Below are positions 26,885 to 35,087 of a stretch of DNA of 46,659 nucleotides, piece by piece. The stretch lies in assembly GCA_003023785.1 (NCBI GenBank), contig PXRS01000067.1, positions 1,252 to 47,910 on the forward strand, in the 5' to 3' direction. A program made the translations under genes and the position numbers. The number at the start of each line of letters is the position of its first letter. Within the stretch, counting starts at the first letter, position 1. Origin of the DNA: Halobacteriales archaeon QS_5_68_33. Lineage in GTDB: Archaea > Halobacteriota > Halobacteria > Halobacteriales > Haloarculaceae. The notes beneath the pieces were generated by a model. That model was not told the DNA's origin and searched no databases. It was given only the letters and a program-made list of their open reading frames with translations.

Positions 26885-27201
26885 CAGGCCTCACCTCCGT
26901 CGGTGGCGTCGTCCTCGCGGCGGGCGAGCATGACGGCGCCGTCCAGCGCCGCGTCGAGGACGACGGCGATCGTGAGGAAGGCGACCAGGAAGCCCTCGGT
27001 CTCGCCGTGGCCCGACGGGACCAGGTCCACGAGGTCGAACATGGCGTAGCCGATGGAGGCGACGATCGCCCCCTCGCCGAATCCGCGGGGCGGTTCCAGC
27101 CCGGCCGTGACGAAGACGAACGCCAGGACGGCGAACAGCGCCAGCGCCGCGAGGCCGTTGACGTAGTTGACGTTCGTCGCCAGCCGCGGGCGGGTCGTCA
27201 T
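26884..27201 (-). CDS. nuoJ2: NADH-quinone oxidoreductase-type subunit J, second part (J2)
   Basis: The 105-aa protein has two to three hydrophobic spans (VNGLAALALFAVLAFVFVTA, GFLVAFLTIAVVLDAALDGA). In haloarchaea NuoJ is encoded as two consecutive genes. This one corresponds to the C-terminal portion. Start MTTRPRLATNVNYV at 27201 overlaps the J1 stop as ATGA. By itself the sequence is poorly conserved, and the call leans on its position between J1 and K. Confidence 0.82.
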   Translation of the reverse strand: MTTRPRLATNVNYVNGLAALALFAVLAFVFVTAGLEPPRGFGEGAIVASIGYAMFDLVDLVPSGHGETEGFLVAFLTIAVVLDAALDGAVMLARREDDATDGGEA

Positions 27202-27485
27202 GTCGTCACCTCGTCGTCGGGGACACCGTCCTCGACGTCCCGCTCGTTGTCGGTGAGCATGATAGCGAAGGTGATGAGGATCAACACCCCGCCGACGTAC
27301 ACCAGCACCTGCATCGCGGCGATGAACTCGGCCTGGAGCATGACGTAGTGGACGGCGACGGACAGCAGTGCCACGCCCAGCATGAGTGCCGAGTGCCACA
27401 CGTCGCGCAACACCACGACGCCCAGGGCGCTCCCCACCGTGACCATGGCGAACAGCCCAAACGCGATCGACTCGAGCAATGCCAT
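27198..27485 (-). CDS. nuoJ1: NADH-quinone oxidoreductase-type subunit J, first part (J1)
   Basis: The 95-aa protein has three hydrophobic spans. It shows the NuoJ motif HYVMLQAEFIAAMQVLVYVG, with the conserved Glu and the pi-bulge helix VLVYVGGVLILITFA. It is the first gene of the preserved operon. In most haloarchaea nuoA, B, CD, H and I precede it, but here 121 bases and then a 110-bp repeat separate it from an ABC transporter. No clear TATA box is seen close to its ATG at 27485, which is unusual for a first gene. Confidence 0.9.
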   Translation of the reverse strand: MALLESIAFGLFAMVTVGSALGVVVLRDVWHSALMLGVALLSVAVHYVMLQAEFIAAMQVLVYVGGVLILITFAIMLTDNERDVEDGVPDDEVTT

Positions 27486-27488
27486 CGT

Positions 27489-27606
27489 TACCTCGAAACT
27501 CTTACCGGACGCCCTTTGAAGATTTCCTTCTGTCCCCGCGTCAGCGGCCGCGCGTGGCAAACCGTCGTGAGTTCCGTCCGGTCGCCCGAGAAGCCCGGAA
27601 CGGGTC
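27489..27606 (-). pseudogene. Possible tail of a truncated gene before nuoJ1
   Basis: On the minus strand one frame is open from the edge of the 110-bp repeat to a TAA ending two bases before the nuoJ1 ATG. It reads in part GDRTELTTVCHARPLTRGQK and EIFKGRPVRVSR. Third positions are mostly G or C. The spacing to nuoJ1 looks like an operon junction. It is not recognisable as the end of NuoI. It may be the cut-off 3' end of an unknown gene, or chance. Confidence 0.2.
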
Positions 27607-27716
27607 ATACTGTCGGACACAAGTGATGCCACCGCTCCGGTGACTATTTCGGGGTCTTCGAGATGCATGTCTCCAAACGTCGACGAGCACGTTCGCGTCC
27701 GTGTGTCCGACAGTAT
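27607..27716. repeat. 110-bp palindromic-ended element, copy B (inverted relative to copy A)
   Basis: The left end ATACTGTCGGACACAAGT and the right end GTGTGTCCGACAGTAT are inverted repeats over about 14-15 bases. It has exactly the same length as copy A at 17705-17814 and opposite orientation, with seven mismatches. Its right edge shares one base with the TGA of the ABC permease gene, so on that strand the stop codon runs directly into TACTGTCGG. Confidence 0.88.
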
Positions 27717-28600
27717 CAGTAGTCGCCGAGCACGCCCAGTCGGCGAGCGCGCCGGGTCGTCAGCCCGAAGACGGCGTAGCCGGCACCGACGTAGAGGAGG
27801 GCCGTCCCGACGAGGACCCCCAGGGTCAGGGGGTCGAACTCCCAGAGGCGGACGCCGTCGCGCATCGCGCGCTGGAGCATCGCGCTGCCCTGGGCCAGCG
27901 GCAGGAAGCGGGCCCACCACAGGTCGAAGACGGGCGCCGAGATGAGGCCGATGAACGCGAACTGGAGGAGGTTGGCCGCGTTCGAGATGCGCTTGTAGAG
28001 GACGCTCAGGCCCCCCATCACGAGGCCGAGGCCGAGCGCGCCGACGATGGTCAGCGTCGCCACCGGCAGGACGGTGACGAGGTTGAGTTCGAGGGTCGTC
28101 CCGGTCATCAACAGCATGACCGCCAGGATGACCGTCGAGGTGAGAAACGTTCGAAAGACGATGGCGATGGCCTTCGCGAACACCACGGGGCCGAACCCGA
28201 AGGGGGTCATGTAGTGGCGTTCGAGCGTGCCCCAGCTGGCCTCGGACTGGATGTCGCTCATCACGCCCTGGTAGGCGCCCAGCGACAGCGTCCACAGGAA
28301 GTAGCCGACGATCAGCCCCTCGATGCTGTCCGAGAAGGCCTGGCCCGCGACGAGCGTCCCGCCGTAGAACATCAGCGCGAAGAAGAACACGCCCATGAAC
28401 AGGCCGAGGGCGGCGTTGAGCGGGTACCGCACCCAGACCAGCAGGTCGCGGTAGACGACGGCCTTCAGGAGGTGGTAGTAGCCGCCCGTCCGCTCGGTCC
28501 GCGGGGGCGCGACCGAACCGGGACCGCGCCCCTGGCCCCGACCCGCCGCCGACCCGGGGTCCCGGCTTTCCCCTCGGTCGGGCCCCTCGGCGGTCGTCAT
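27716..28600 (-). CDS. ABC-2-type transporter permease
   Basis: The 294-aa membrane protein has about six spans after a cytosolic Gly/Arg-rich N-terminus of about 40 residues. YHLLKAVVYRDLLVWVRYPL is the amphipathic entry helix typical of ABC-2 permeases. The mid-protein segment TLERHYMTPFGFGPVVFAKA corresponds to the ABC-2 signature region (the family's L-E-x-L-x-x-T/S-P pattern). The family exports drugs, polysaccharides or lipids. The gene overlaps the ATPase gene by 4 bases, so the two form one exporter. The substrate is unknown. Confidence 0.9.
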   Translation of the reverse strand: MTTAEGPDRGESRDPGSAAGRGQGRGPGSVAPPRTERTGGYYHLLKAVVYRDLLVWVRYPLNAALGLFMGVFFFALMFYGGTLVAGQAFSDSIEGLIVGYFLWTLSLGAYQGVMSDIQSEASWGTLERHYMTPFGFGPVVFAKAIAIVFRTFLTSTVILAVMLLMTGTTLELNLVTVLPVATLTIVGALGLGLVMGGLSVLYKRISNAANLLQFAFIGLISAPVFDLWWARFLPLAQGSAMLQRAMRDGVRLWEFDPLTLGVLVGTALLYVGAGYAVFGLTTRRARRLGVLGDY

Positions 28601-29748
28601 CGCGGCTCACCCCCGTCGCTGGCCGGCGGGCCGCTCGCACGCGGCGCCTCGCCGCCGGCGTTGGCCGCCCAGCCCTGCCGGTCGGCGCTCGCGCCGGGAC
28701 CTCCCCTTGCGTCGCCGCCGGTCATCTCGACGAACGCCTCCGCGAGGTCGGGCTGGACCGTCTCGACGCCCGCGAGGTCGAGCCCGTGGGCCTCCATCGC
28801 GTCGGTCAACCGGTAAAAGGTCGCCGTGTCGGCGGCCACCTCGAAGCGAACCCGGCCGTCGACCCGCTCGATGTCGGTCAGGTCGAACCGCTCGCGAAGG
28901 TCGTCAAGGGTCGTCTCGTCGGCCCCGCGGACGGTGATCCGGTAGCCCTGCGTCTCGAAACCGGCGAGCAGGTTCTCGACGGTGTCGTCGACGATGACCC
29001 GGCCCTCGCTCATGATGATGACCCGGTCACAGACGTCCTCGATGACCTCCATGTCGTGACTCGACAGCACCAGCGTCAGGCCCCGCTCGTCGACCAGGCG
29101 GGTGAGTTCCCGCCGGAGCTTCAGCGAGCTCTCGACGTCGAGGCCGAGCGTCGGTTCGTCGAGGAACGCCACCGAGACGTCCCCCGCGAGGACGCTCGCC
29201 AGCGTCACCTTCTGTTTCATCCCCCGCGAGAGGTCCCGGACCGCGGTGTCGGCCTTCTCCGCCAGGTCCAGGTGTTCCAGAAGGGCCGCGTGGCGGTCGC
29301 CGACCGCGTCGGGGTCCTGCCCGCGGATCGCGGCGAAGTAGCGCAGGTTCTCCCGGACGGTGAGCCGCCAGTAGTCGTTGCGGGCGCCCTCCAGCATCGC
29401 GTCGACGTGCTCGTAGGCCTGCCGGGGGTGGTCGTGGACGTCGGTGCCGTGGACCCGCGCCTCGCCCTCGTCGGGGAGGACCAACCCCAGGATCGACTTG
29501 ATCATCGTGGTTTTGCCCGCCCCGTTCGGACCGAGCAGCCCCACCACCTCGCCCGGTTCGACGGCGAAGGAGACGTCCTCGACGGCGGTGACCGCCTCGG
29601 CGCCGCTGTCGAACGTCTTCGCGAGGCCGTCGACGTGGATGGCCGCCTCGTCCGGGTCGACGGCCGGCCCCCCGGCGCCGTTTGCCGAGGTCTCATCGCT
29701 GCTTCGGGGGACCTGGCCGGTACTGGGTTCGGAGGGCGTGCCAGCCAT
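28597..29748 (-). CDS. ABC transporter ATP-binding protein (DrrA-like exporter)
   Basis: The 383-aa ATPase has Walker A GPNGAGKT (about 75-82), the Q-loop region EGARNDYWRLTVREN, signature LSRGMKQK, Walker B VAFLDEP and the switch His in SSHDM. After the ABC domain (about 38-260), a C-terminal domain of about 80 residues is typical of drug and lipid exporters. Both termini carry acidic or Gly-rich disordered extensions. It is the upstream partner of the ABC-2 permease, overlapping by 4 bases (ATGA). A 76-bp element lies 52 bases before its ATG. Confidence 0.93.
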   Translation of the reverse strand: MAGTPSEPSTGQVPRSSDETSANGAGGPAVDPDEAAIHVDGLAKTFDSGAEAVTAVEDVSFAVEPGEVVGLLGPNGAGKTTMIKSILGLVLPDEGEARVHGTDVHDHPRQAYEHVDAMLEGARNDYWRLTVRENLRYFAAIRGQDPDAVGDRHAALLEHLDLAEKADTAVRDLSRGMKQKVTLASVLAGDVSVAFLDEPTLGLDVESSLKLRRELTRLVDERGLTLVLSSHDMEVIEDVCDRVIIMSEGRVIVDDTVENLLAGFETQGYRITVRGADETTLDDLRERFDLTDIERVDGRVRFEVAADTATFYRLTDAMEAHGLDLAGVETVQPDLAEAFVEMTGGDARGGPGASADRQGWAANAGGEAPRASGPPASDGGEPR

Positions 29749-29800
29749 GGAACGTGTCTCGCTTCGGTTGTGTCGCGCTTAAGACCACCGGTCGGTTGAC

Positions 29801-29876
29801 ACGGTCGGTCATACCGATTTACCGGCATTTCGCCGACCGGTTCGACGAAATCCGGACATGGGTTACAACCGACCGT
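29801..29876. repeat. 76-bp palindromic element, copy 2
   Basis: It starts ACGGTCGGTC and ends ACAACCGACCGT. It aligns gap-free to the reverse complement of 7557-7632, with about 14 mismatches. It lies between the start of the ABC ATPase gene and the stop of htpX, without touching a stop codon. It therefore shows that the element is not always fused to gene ends. Confidence 0.8.
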
Positions 29877-29912
29877 ACAGGTCGTCGGAACGGGGTCCGG
29901 GAGCGGCCGCGG

Positions 29913-30788
29913 TCAGGTTGTCTCCATCTCGCGTTCGAGTTCGCGCAGGCGGTCGACGCGCTTCTCGGTCGGGGGGTGGGTCTTGAAGAACTTTGCGATG
30001 GCGCCCTTGCTGATGGGGACGATGAAGAAGGCGTTCATCTCGGACTGCTTGCGCAGGTCCTCGTCGGGGACGCGGTCCATCCGGCCGTCGATGGTCATCA
30101 GCGCCGAGGCCAGCGCCGAGGGCTTGCCCGTGATCACGACGGCGCCGCGGTCGGCGGCGTACTCCCGGTAGCGCGAGAGCGCGCGGATCAGCAGGAACGA
30201 GACGATCCAGACGACGAGCGAGGCGACGATGGCGACCAGCACCTGGGCGCCGCCCTGGCGGTTGCGCCCGCCGCCGAACAGCCAGCCCCACCGGAGGATG
30301 AACATCGCGATGGTCGCCAAAAAGGAGGCGATGGTCATCACCATCACGTCGCGGTTCTTGACGTGGGCGAGTTCGTGGGCGATCACCCCTTCGAGTTCCT
30401 CCTGGTCGAGGCTCCGGAGCAGACCCGTCGTCACGCACACGGTAGAACTCTTCTTCGAGCGGCCGGTCGCGAAGGCGTTGGGCGTGCGCGTGTCGGCTAC
30501 CGCGATGGTCGGCTTGGGGATATCGGCCTGCTGGGAGAGCCTGGCGACCGTCCGGTGGAGTTCGGGGAACTCGTTCTCGTCGACTTTCCGCGCGCCCATG
30601 CTCCGCAGCGCCAGTTTGTCGCTGAAAAACAGCTGGACGAACAGGAAGATGCTCATGAAACCCACGATGAGCAGGAAGTTCCGCGTGTACAGCGTCAGCA
30701 CGCCGAGGAACACGATGTAGAGGGCCGCGAGCAGGAACATCGTCAGGAACATCCGCCCGCGCAACCCCCAGTCTGCTTTCCATTCCAT
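29913..30788 (-). CDS. htpX: HtpX-like M48 zinc metalloprotease
   Basis: The 291-aa membrane protease has two N-terminal spans (MFLTMFLLAALYIVFLGVLT, FLLIVGFMSIFLFVQLFF). The zinc motif HELAH lies in EGVIAHELAHVKNRDVMV (about 145-160). Two further hydrophobic segments follow, then the third-ligand region YREYAADRGAVVITG with its Glu. HtpX removes damaged membrane proteins. Family length is about 290, so it is complete. A TATA-like GATAAG on the minus strand is about 27 bases before the ATG at 30788. Divergent from NMD3. Confidence 0.94.
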   Translation of the reverse strand: MEWKADWGLRGRMFLTMFLLAALYIVFLGVLTLYTRNFLLIVGFMSIFLFVQLFFSDKLALRSMGARKVDENEFPELHRTVARLSQQADIPKPTIAVADTRTPNAFATGRSKKSSTVCVTTGLLRSLDQEELEGVIAHELAHVKNRDVMVMTIASFLATIAMFILRWGWLFGGGRNRQGGAQVLVAIVASLVVWIVSFLLIRALSRYREYAADRGAVVITGKPSALASALMTIDGRMDRVPDEDLRKQSEMNAFFIVPISKGAIAKFFKTHPPTEKRVDRLRELEREMETT

Positions 30789-30905
30789 GTCCGTGTGTAC
30801 GGGCCGTCCGACTTATCAATTCATCGTGTGGGCGGTTCGGGGCCCGCGCGCGGCGCCGGACGGAGAGCGCGCCGGTTAAGGGGCCGAAGGGCCTACCCGG
30901 ACGCG

Positions 30906-32021
30906 ATGAGCCGGTCCGGCGAGTTCTGCCCGCGGTGTGGCGACCCGGTCGAGGCCCCCGAGGAGCGGCCGGACCTCCCCGGGGAGGTCGATAGCGGCCT
31001 CTGTGACGCCTGTTATTTCGAGGAGTTCGCCCTCGTCGACGCGCCCGACACCGTCGAGGTGCAGGTCTGTTCGCGGTGCGGGGCGGTCCATCGGGGCAAC
31101 CGGTGGGTCGACGTCGGCGCCGAGGACTACACCGACGTCGCCGTCGAGGAGGTGTCCGGCGCGCTGGGCGTCCACGTCGACGCCACGGACGTCGGATGGG
31201 AGGTCGCCCCCGAGCAGGTCGACGAGAACACCATCCGGATGCACTGCGAGTTCACCGGCGTCGTCCGCGGGACCTTCGTCACCGAGGAGGCGGTCGTCCC
31301 CGTCCGGATCGCCCGCGAAACCTGCGACCGCTGTGGCCGGATCGCCGGCGGGTCCTACGCCAGCCTCGTCCAGGTCCGGGCCGACGAGCGTCCCCCGACC
31401 GACGGGGAACTCGCCCGTGCCCGCGAGATCGCGGAGGCCTACATCGCCGACCGCGAGGCCACGGGCGACCGCAACGCCTTCATCACCGAGGTCACGGAGG
31501 TCCCCGACGGTCTCGACATGAAGATCTCGACCAACCAGATGGGCGGCGGGATCGCAAAGCGGATCGTCGCACAACTGGGCGGCGGCTTCGAGGACCACGA
31601 GACTCTCGTGACCGAGGACGGCGACGGCAACGAGGTCTACCGAGTGACCTACGCGGTCCGCCTGCCGCGATACCGCCCCGGCGAGGTCATCGACCCGGAG
31701 GACGGCGACGGGCCGGTGCTCGTCCGGTCGGTCCAGGGCAACCTCAAGGGGGTCCGTCTCGCCAGCGGCGACGCCTACGAGGCGAGCTTCGAGGACAGCG
31801 ACGCCCCCGAGGCCCGCCGCCTGGGCACCCGCGAGGAGGCCCAGGAAACGACCGTCGTCGCGGTCGAGGACGAACACGCGGTCCAGGTGCTCGACCCCGA
31901 GACCTGCGAGGCCCGGACGGTCGCCCGCCCCGACTACCTCGACCCCGACGCCGACGAGGTGCCTGTCCTCAAGAGCCGCGCCGGCCTCCACGTCGTCCCC
32001 GAGCGCGATAGCGAGGCGTGA
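30906..32021 (+). CDS. NMD3-family ribosome-associated protein
   Basis: The 371-aa protein carries four CxxC pairs, CPRC (8-11), CDAC (about 33), CSRC (about 55) and CDRC (about 137). These form the two zinc sites of archaeal and eukaryotic NMD3, followed by the NMD3 core (MKISTNQMGGGIAKRIVAQL). In eukaryotes NMD3 escorts the 60S subunit out of the nucleus. In archaea it presumably helps late large-subunit maturation. The ATG at 30906 directly precedes the first CxxC. The longer open frame upstream overlaps htpX and is not used. Confidence 0.92.
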   Translation: MSRSGEFCPRCGDPVEAPEERPDLPGEVDSGLCDACYFEEFALVDAPDTVEVQVCSRCGAVHRGNRWVDVGAEDYTDVAVEEVSGALGVHVDATDVGWEVAPEQVDENTIRMHCEFTGVVRGTFVTEEAVVPVRIARETCDRCGRIAGGSYASLVQVRADERPPTDGELARAREIAEAYIADREATGDRNAFITEVTEVPDGLDMKISTNQMGGGIAKRIVAQLGGGFEDHETLVTEDGDGNEVYRVTYAVRLPRYRPGEVIDPEDGDGPVLVRSVQGNLKGVRLASGDAYEASFEDSDAPEARRLGTREEAQETTVVAVEDEHAVQVLDPETCEARTVARPDYLDPDADEVPVLKSRAGLHVVPERDSEA

Positions 32022-32180
32022 CGAGTCGCCGCCTTGCTACCGACCCGACGATCGACCGCGGCGCGCGCTGTCTCGGCGTTCGAATCGGCGACTGGTCGTC
32101 GCCGACGACGACAGCTCGAGCATCCGTCATTCGTGGATCACAGTAGAGACGCTGTAACCCTTGAAATCGGCAGGAAAGGA

Positions 32181-32252
32181 AGCCTAGGCCGGAATTTGAA
32201 TCCGGGGTCTCGTCCTTACCAAGGACGCGCTTTACCGCTAAGCTACCCAGGC
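32181..32252 (-). tRNA. tRNA-Thr (anticodon GGU)
   Basis: Read on the minus strand, a 72-nt cloverleaf begins GCCTGGGTAGCTTAGCGG. The acceptor stem GCCTGGG pairs with CCTAGGC through one G-T pair, followed by discriminator T. The anticodon loop is TTGGTAA with GGT at its centre, and the T arm is CCGGATTCAAATTCCGG. No intron is present and CCA is not encoded. Confidence 0.95.
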
Positions 32253-32304
32253 GCATCTCGTCGATAGCCGCGATTCGTCTTTAGGGGTTTCGATCCGAAC
32301 CCAC

Positions 32305-33036
32305 TCAGAAATCGACCGACTGTACCACGTCGCCCCCGGAGGCATCCGTCCCGAGATAGGCGGCCAGCTCCCGGACGGTCGCGTCGGTGGTGAGCCCATC
32401 GGCGACCGGGAGCGTCTCTTTGTTGCGGGCGAGTTCGGCGGCGTGTTCGCGCAGCGCGGCGGGAGCGTGCCCGCCGACGGCCGTCGTACCCGCGGCGACG
32501 GCGAGTTCGAAGACGTCGGTCTCGAGGTTGCGGTCCAGCGACGCGTCGCCGGTCGTCCGCCGGTCGGTCTGGTCGCGGCCGAACGACTGGACCGTGGCGA
32601 CGGCGTCACCCGCGGCCTCGGTCCGGGCCAGCAGGTAAAAGCCCCGCGCGACGAGGATGTCCGCGACGAGGATCGCTATGTCGGCCTCGACTCCCGGGAC
32701 CTCCTCGGGGTGGGTGCCGTCGGCCGGGCGGCCGGCGCCGTCGGCGAGCGAGCGGGCACGCTTCCAGGGGGCGTCCTGTGCGAGCGACCGGGTGAGCCGG
32801 AGCCCCGCGTAGATGAGCTGGACGCCGGCACCGCGTTCGGCGATGGCCGCCAGCGCGAAGTCGTCGCCGGTGGCGTCCCGCGAGGCCCGGACGGCGCGGG
32901 CACTCGACACCGCGAGGACGCCGGGGGCCAGCGACCCGTCGTCGAGGTGGTCCCGGATGCGCTCCTGAAAGCCACCCGGTTCGACGTCGTCGACCGCGTC
33001 CAGCGCGGCACGCCGGACCGCCGCCACTTCGTCCAT
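32305..33036 (-). CDS. Haloarchaeal helical protein distantly like polyprenyl synthetases
   Basis: The protein of about 243 aa is predicted all-helical. The segment VEADIAILVADILVARGFYL-LART resembles the D-x-x-L-A-R-x-x-x-L helix of polyprenyl synthetases, and LIYAGLRLTRSLAQDAPW resembles their N-terminal helices. Neither the DDxxD-type first aspartate motif nor the second is visible, so catalysis is unlikely. I believe it belongs to a conserved haloarchaeal family of unknown function. Its role may be structural or as a non-catalytic partner. ATG at 33036 is chosen; a GTG two codons upstream is possible. Confidence 0.6.
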   Translation of the reverse strand: MDEVAAVRRAALDAVDDVEPGGFQERIRDHLDDGSLAPGVLAVSSARAVRASRDATGDDFALAAIAERGAGVQLIYAGLRLTRSLAQDAPWKRARSLADGAGRPADGTHPEEVPGVEADIAILVADILVARGFYLLARTEAAGDAVATVQSFGRDQTDRRTTGDASLDRNLETDVFELAVAAGTTAVGGHAPAALREHAAELARNKETLPVADGLTTDATVRELAAYLGTDASGGDVVQSVDF

Positions 33037-33187
33037 CGCCACCGACTAGCGGAGGGAGGTGCAAAGACCTTTGGAAACGATCCACCCACCTGCGCCCGTA
33101 CATCCCCCGAATCGGCGCCGCGTGGCCGTCGCCCCCGGACCGGCCCGACCGAAACGGTTGAAACCCCCGAGGGCCGAGTAGAGGTCA

Positions 33188-33892
33188 ATGCCGGAGTGTG
33201 ACTACTGTGGGGAGTCGTTCGCCGACGAAGACGCGTACCTCGACCACCTCGCGGCCGGACACGAGGGGGAACTCGGCCGGATCGACCGGCAGCGGGTGGC
33301 TGACCGCGACCCGAGCGACGGGGGAGGCCTCTCGCTCGGGCCGGTCGTGCTGGTCGGACTGTTCGTCCTCGCCGGCGGGCTGGTCGTCTGGGTGACATTC
33401 TTCATGGGTGGGAGCGACGGCCCGAGCGGGGACGGTCCGCGGGAGATCCCCGACGACCCGCTGCTGGCCGACGCCGAGTCGTTCCCCTCCGAAGGGGCCG
33501 ATCACGTCAGCAGCGGGTCCGACATCGACTACGAGCGGATCCCGCCGCTGTCGGGACCGCACTACTTGCAGGCGGCCAGTCCGGGCTTCTACGAGGAGAC
33601 GCCCGCCCTGGGCAACCTCGTCCACTCGCTCGAACACGGCTACGTCGTCATCTACTACGACCCCGGCGCGCTAACGCCCGAAGCGCGGGCCGACCTGGAG
33701 AACCTCACGTCGACCTATACCGAACGGCGGCAGGCGGTCATCGCCGCGCCGCATCCCGAGAACAACCCCGACGCGGCGTACGTCCTGACCGCCTGGCAGG
33801 TTCGTCAGGACATGGACGAGTACGACCCCGAGACGGTCCGGGCGTTCCTCGACGCCTTCCGCGGTCGCGGCCCCGAGAACCCCGTCCGGTGA
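33188..33892 (+). CDS. C2H2 zinc finger-TM-DUF3105 protein
   Basis: The 234-aa protein has three parts. Residues 1-27 form a single C2H2-like finger (CDYCGESFADEDAYLDHLAA, then GH). One membrane span follows at about 50-70 (GPVVLVGLFVLAGGLVVWVT). A DUF3105 domain occupies about 105-225, with DYERIPPLSGPHYLQ and LVHSLEHGYVVIYYDP. The finger is most likely cytosolic and the DUF3105 domain outside the membrane. DUF3105 has no settled function; its conserved His and Glu residues could bind metal. A finger joined to an external domain is odd and might serve protein contact rather than DNA binding. Confidence 0.82.
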   Translation: MPECDYCGESFADEDAYLDHLAAGHEGELGRIDRQRVADRDPSDGGGLSLGPVVLVGLFVLAGGLVVWVTFFMGGSDGPSGDGPREIPDDPLLADAESFPSEGADHVSSGSDIDYERIPPLSGPHYLQAASPGFYEETPALGNLVHSLEHGYVVIYYDPGALTPEARADLENLTSTYTERRQAVIAAPHPENNPDAAYVLTAWQVRQDMDEYDPETVRAFLDAFRGRGPENPVR

Positions 33893-33926
33893 CGGGGACG
33901 TTCGTCCGTGATGCGACGCCGCGCGG

Positions 33927-34760
33927 TCAGTACAGCGGGTCCGGCCCCGGCGGCGCTCGTCGTTTGTGGGCGGTCTGCTCGTGGAGACGCCTGACCTCCG
34001 CGACGACGGACTCGTCGACGCCGACCTGGCGGGCGGTCGCGCTCGGCGAGAGCGGGCCATCAATGTGGAGCGCGAGGACCGAATCGAGCGTCTCGTAGTC
34101 CATGCCGAGTTCGCCCTCGTCGGTCTGGTCGAGCCACATCCCGGCGCTGGCGGTCTTCTCGGCGAGGTCGTCGGGCACGCCGACGTGTCCGGCCAGCTGG
34201 CGGACCTGTCCCTTGTAGAGGTTGGCGATCGGGTGACAGTCGACGGCGCCGTCGCCGTACTTCGTGAAGTAGCCGACGAGCGCCTCGCTGCGGTTGCCGG
34301 TCCCGACGACGAGGGCGTCCTCGTGGTTGGCCACGAGGTAGTTCAGGACCGCGCGGGCCCGCACCCGGAGGTTGCCCGTTGCGAGTCGGTCGCCGGCCGC
34401 GTCGGGATACGCGTCGAGGACCGTCTCGACGATCGGTTCGACGGCGACGACGTCGTACTCGACGTCGAGGAGTTCGCTCGCGACGCGCTCGGCGTCGGAC
34501 ATGTTCTCCGCGCGGTTGACCTCGCTGGGCATCACCAAGCCGTGGACGTTCTCGGCGCCGACCGCCTCGACGAGCAGGTGGCCCGTGAGCGTGCTGTCGA
34601 TCCCCCCCGAGAGGCCGATGACGGCGCGGTCGACTCCCGCCGCGTCCAGCCGTGACCGGACGAACTCGGTGATGTGTTCGCGGCGGCGTTCGAGTTCCGA
34701 TTCCGAGAGCGAAAGGTCGAGCGGGTTCTCGGCTCGCGCGATGTCCTGCATGGCGTTCAT
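33927..34760 (-). CDS. nadE: NAD+ synthase, ammonia-dependent
   Basis: NadE makes NAD+ from nicotinate adenine dinucleotide, ATP and ammonia. The 277-aa protein has the PP-loop motif GLSGGIDST (about 44-52), the conserved GTGNRSEALVGYFTKYGDGA segment (about 155-174) and DCHPIANLYKGQVRQLA. It lacks the N-terminal nitrilase domain of glutamine-dependent enzymes, so it uses free ammonia. ATG at 34760 (MNAMQDIARAENP) fits the family; Met4 is an alternative. Confidence 0.95.
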   Translation of the reverse strand: MNAMQDIARAENPLDLSLSESELERRREHITEFVRSRLDAAGVDRAVIGLSGGIDSTLTGHLLVEAVGAENVHGLVMPSEVNRAENMSDAERVASELLDVEYDVVAVEPIVETVLDAYPDAAGDRLATGNLRVRARAVLNYLVANHEDALVVGTGNRSEALVGYFTKYGDGAVDCHPIANLYKGQVRQLAGHVGVPDDLAEKTASAGMWLDQTDEGELGMDYETLDSVLALHIDGPLSPSATARQVGVDESVVAEVRRLHEQTAHKRRAPPGPDPLY

Positions 34761-34904
34761 TGACGACTGTTCGATTCGGTGGCACTAATACCCTCGTTTC
34801 GCCGGGGATCGCTGGACGCGCGTTCAGTACGCGAAAGCGCTACGTTCAAGTGATCGGCGCGTCGAACTCGGAGTGGACTGGGGCCGCGCTGCCGCGCGGC
34901 GTGC

Positions 34905-34975
34905 GCGCCGTTGGTCCAGTGGCAGGACAGTGGCTTCCCAAGCCACTAGCCCGGGTTCGATTCCCGGACGGTGCA
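34905..34975 (+). tRNA. tRNA-Gly (anticodon CCC)
   Basis: This is a 71-nt cloverleaf. The acceptor stem GCGCCGT pairs with ACGGTGC through one G-T pair, with discriminator A. The anticodon stem is GTGGC/GCCAC with loop TTCCCAA, giving CCC. The T arm is CCGGGTTCGATTCCCGG. No intron; CCA is not encoded. Confidence 0.95.
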
Positions 34976-35087
34976 TTCGCGTTCTTCGCCGGGATCTCGT
35001 AGAGACGTGACCCTTCGGTGACCGCGTCGGACGGGCGGCACGAACACGGTCCCGAGATTTAAGCGATTGGATGCGTAACGGGGGGTG

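Noticed and set aside
34761-35087. Integrative element attachment at tRNA-Gly or tRNA-Thr
   Set aside because: No integrase and no repeated tRNA 3' end were seen near either tRNA gene.
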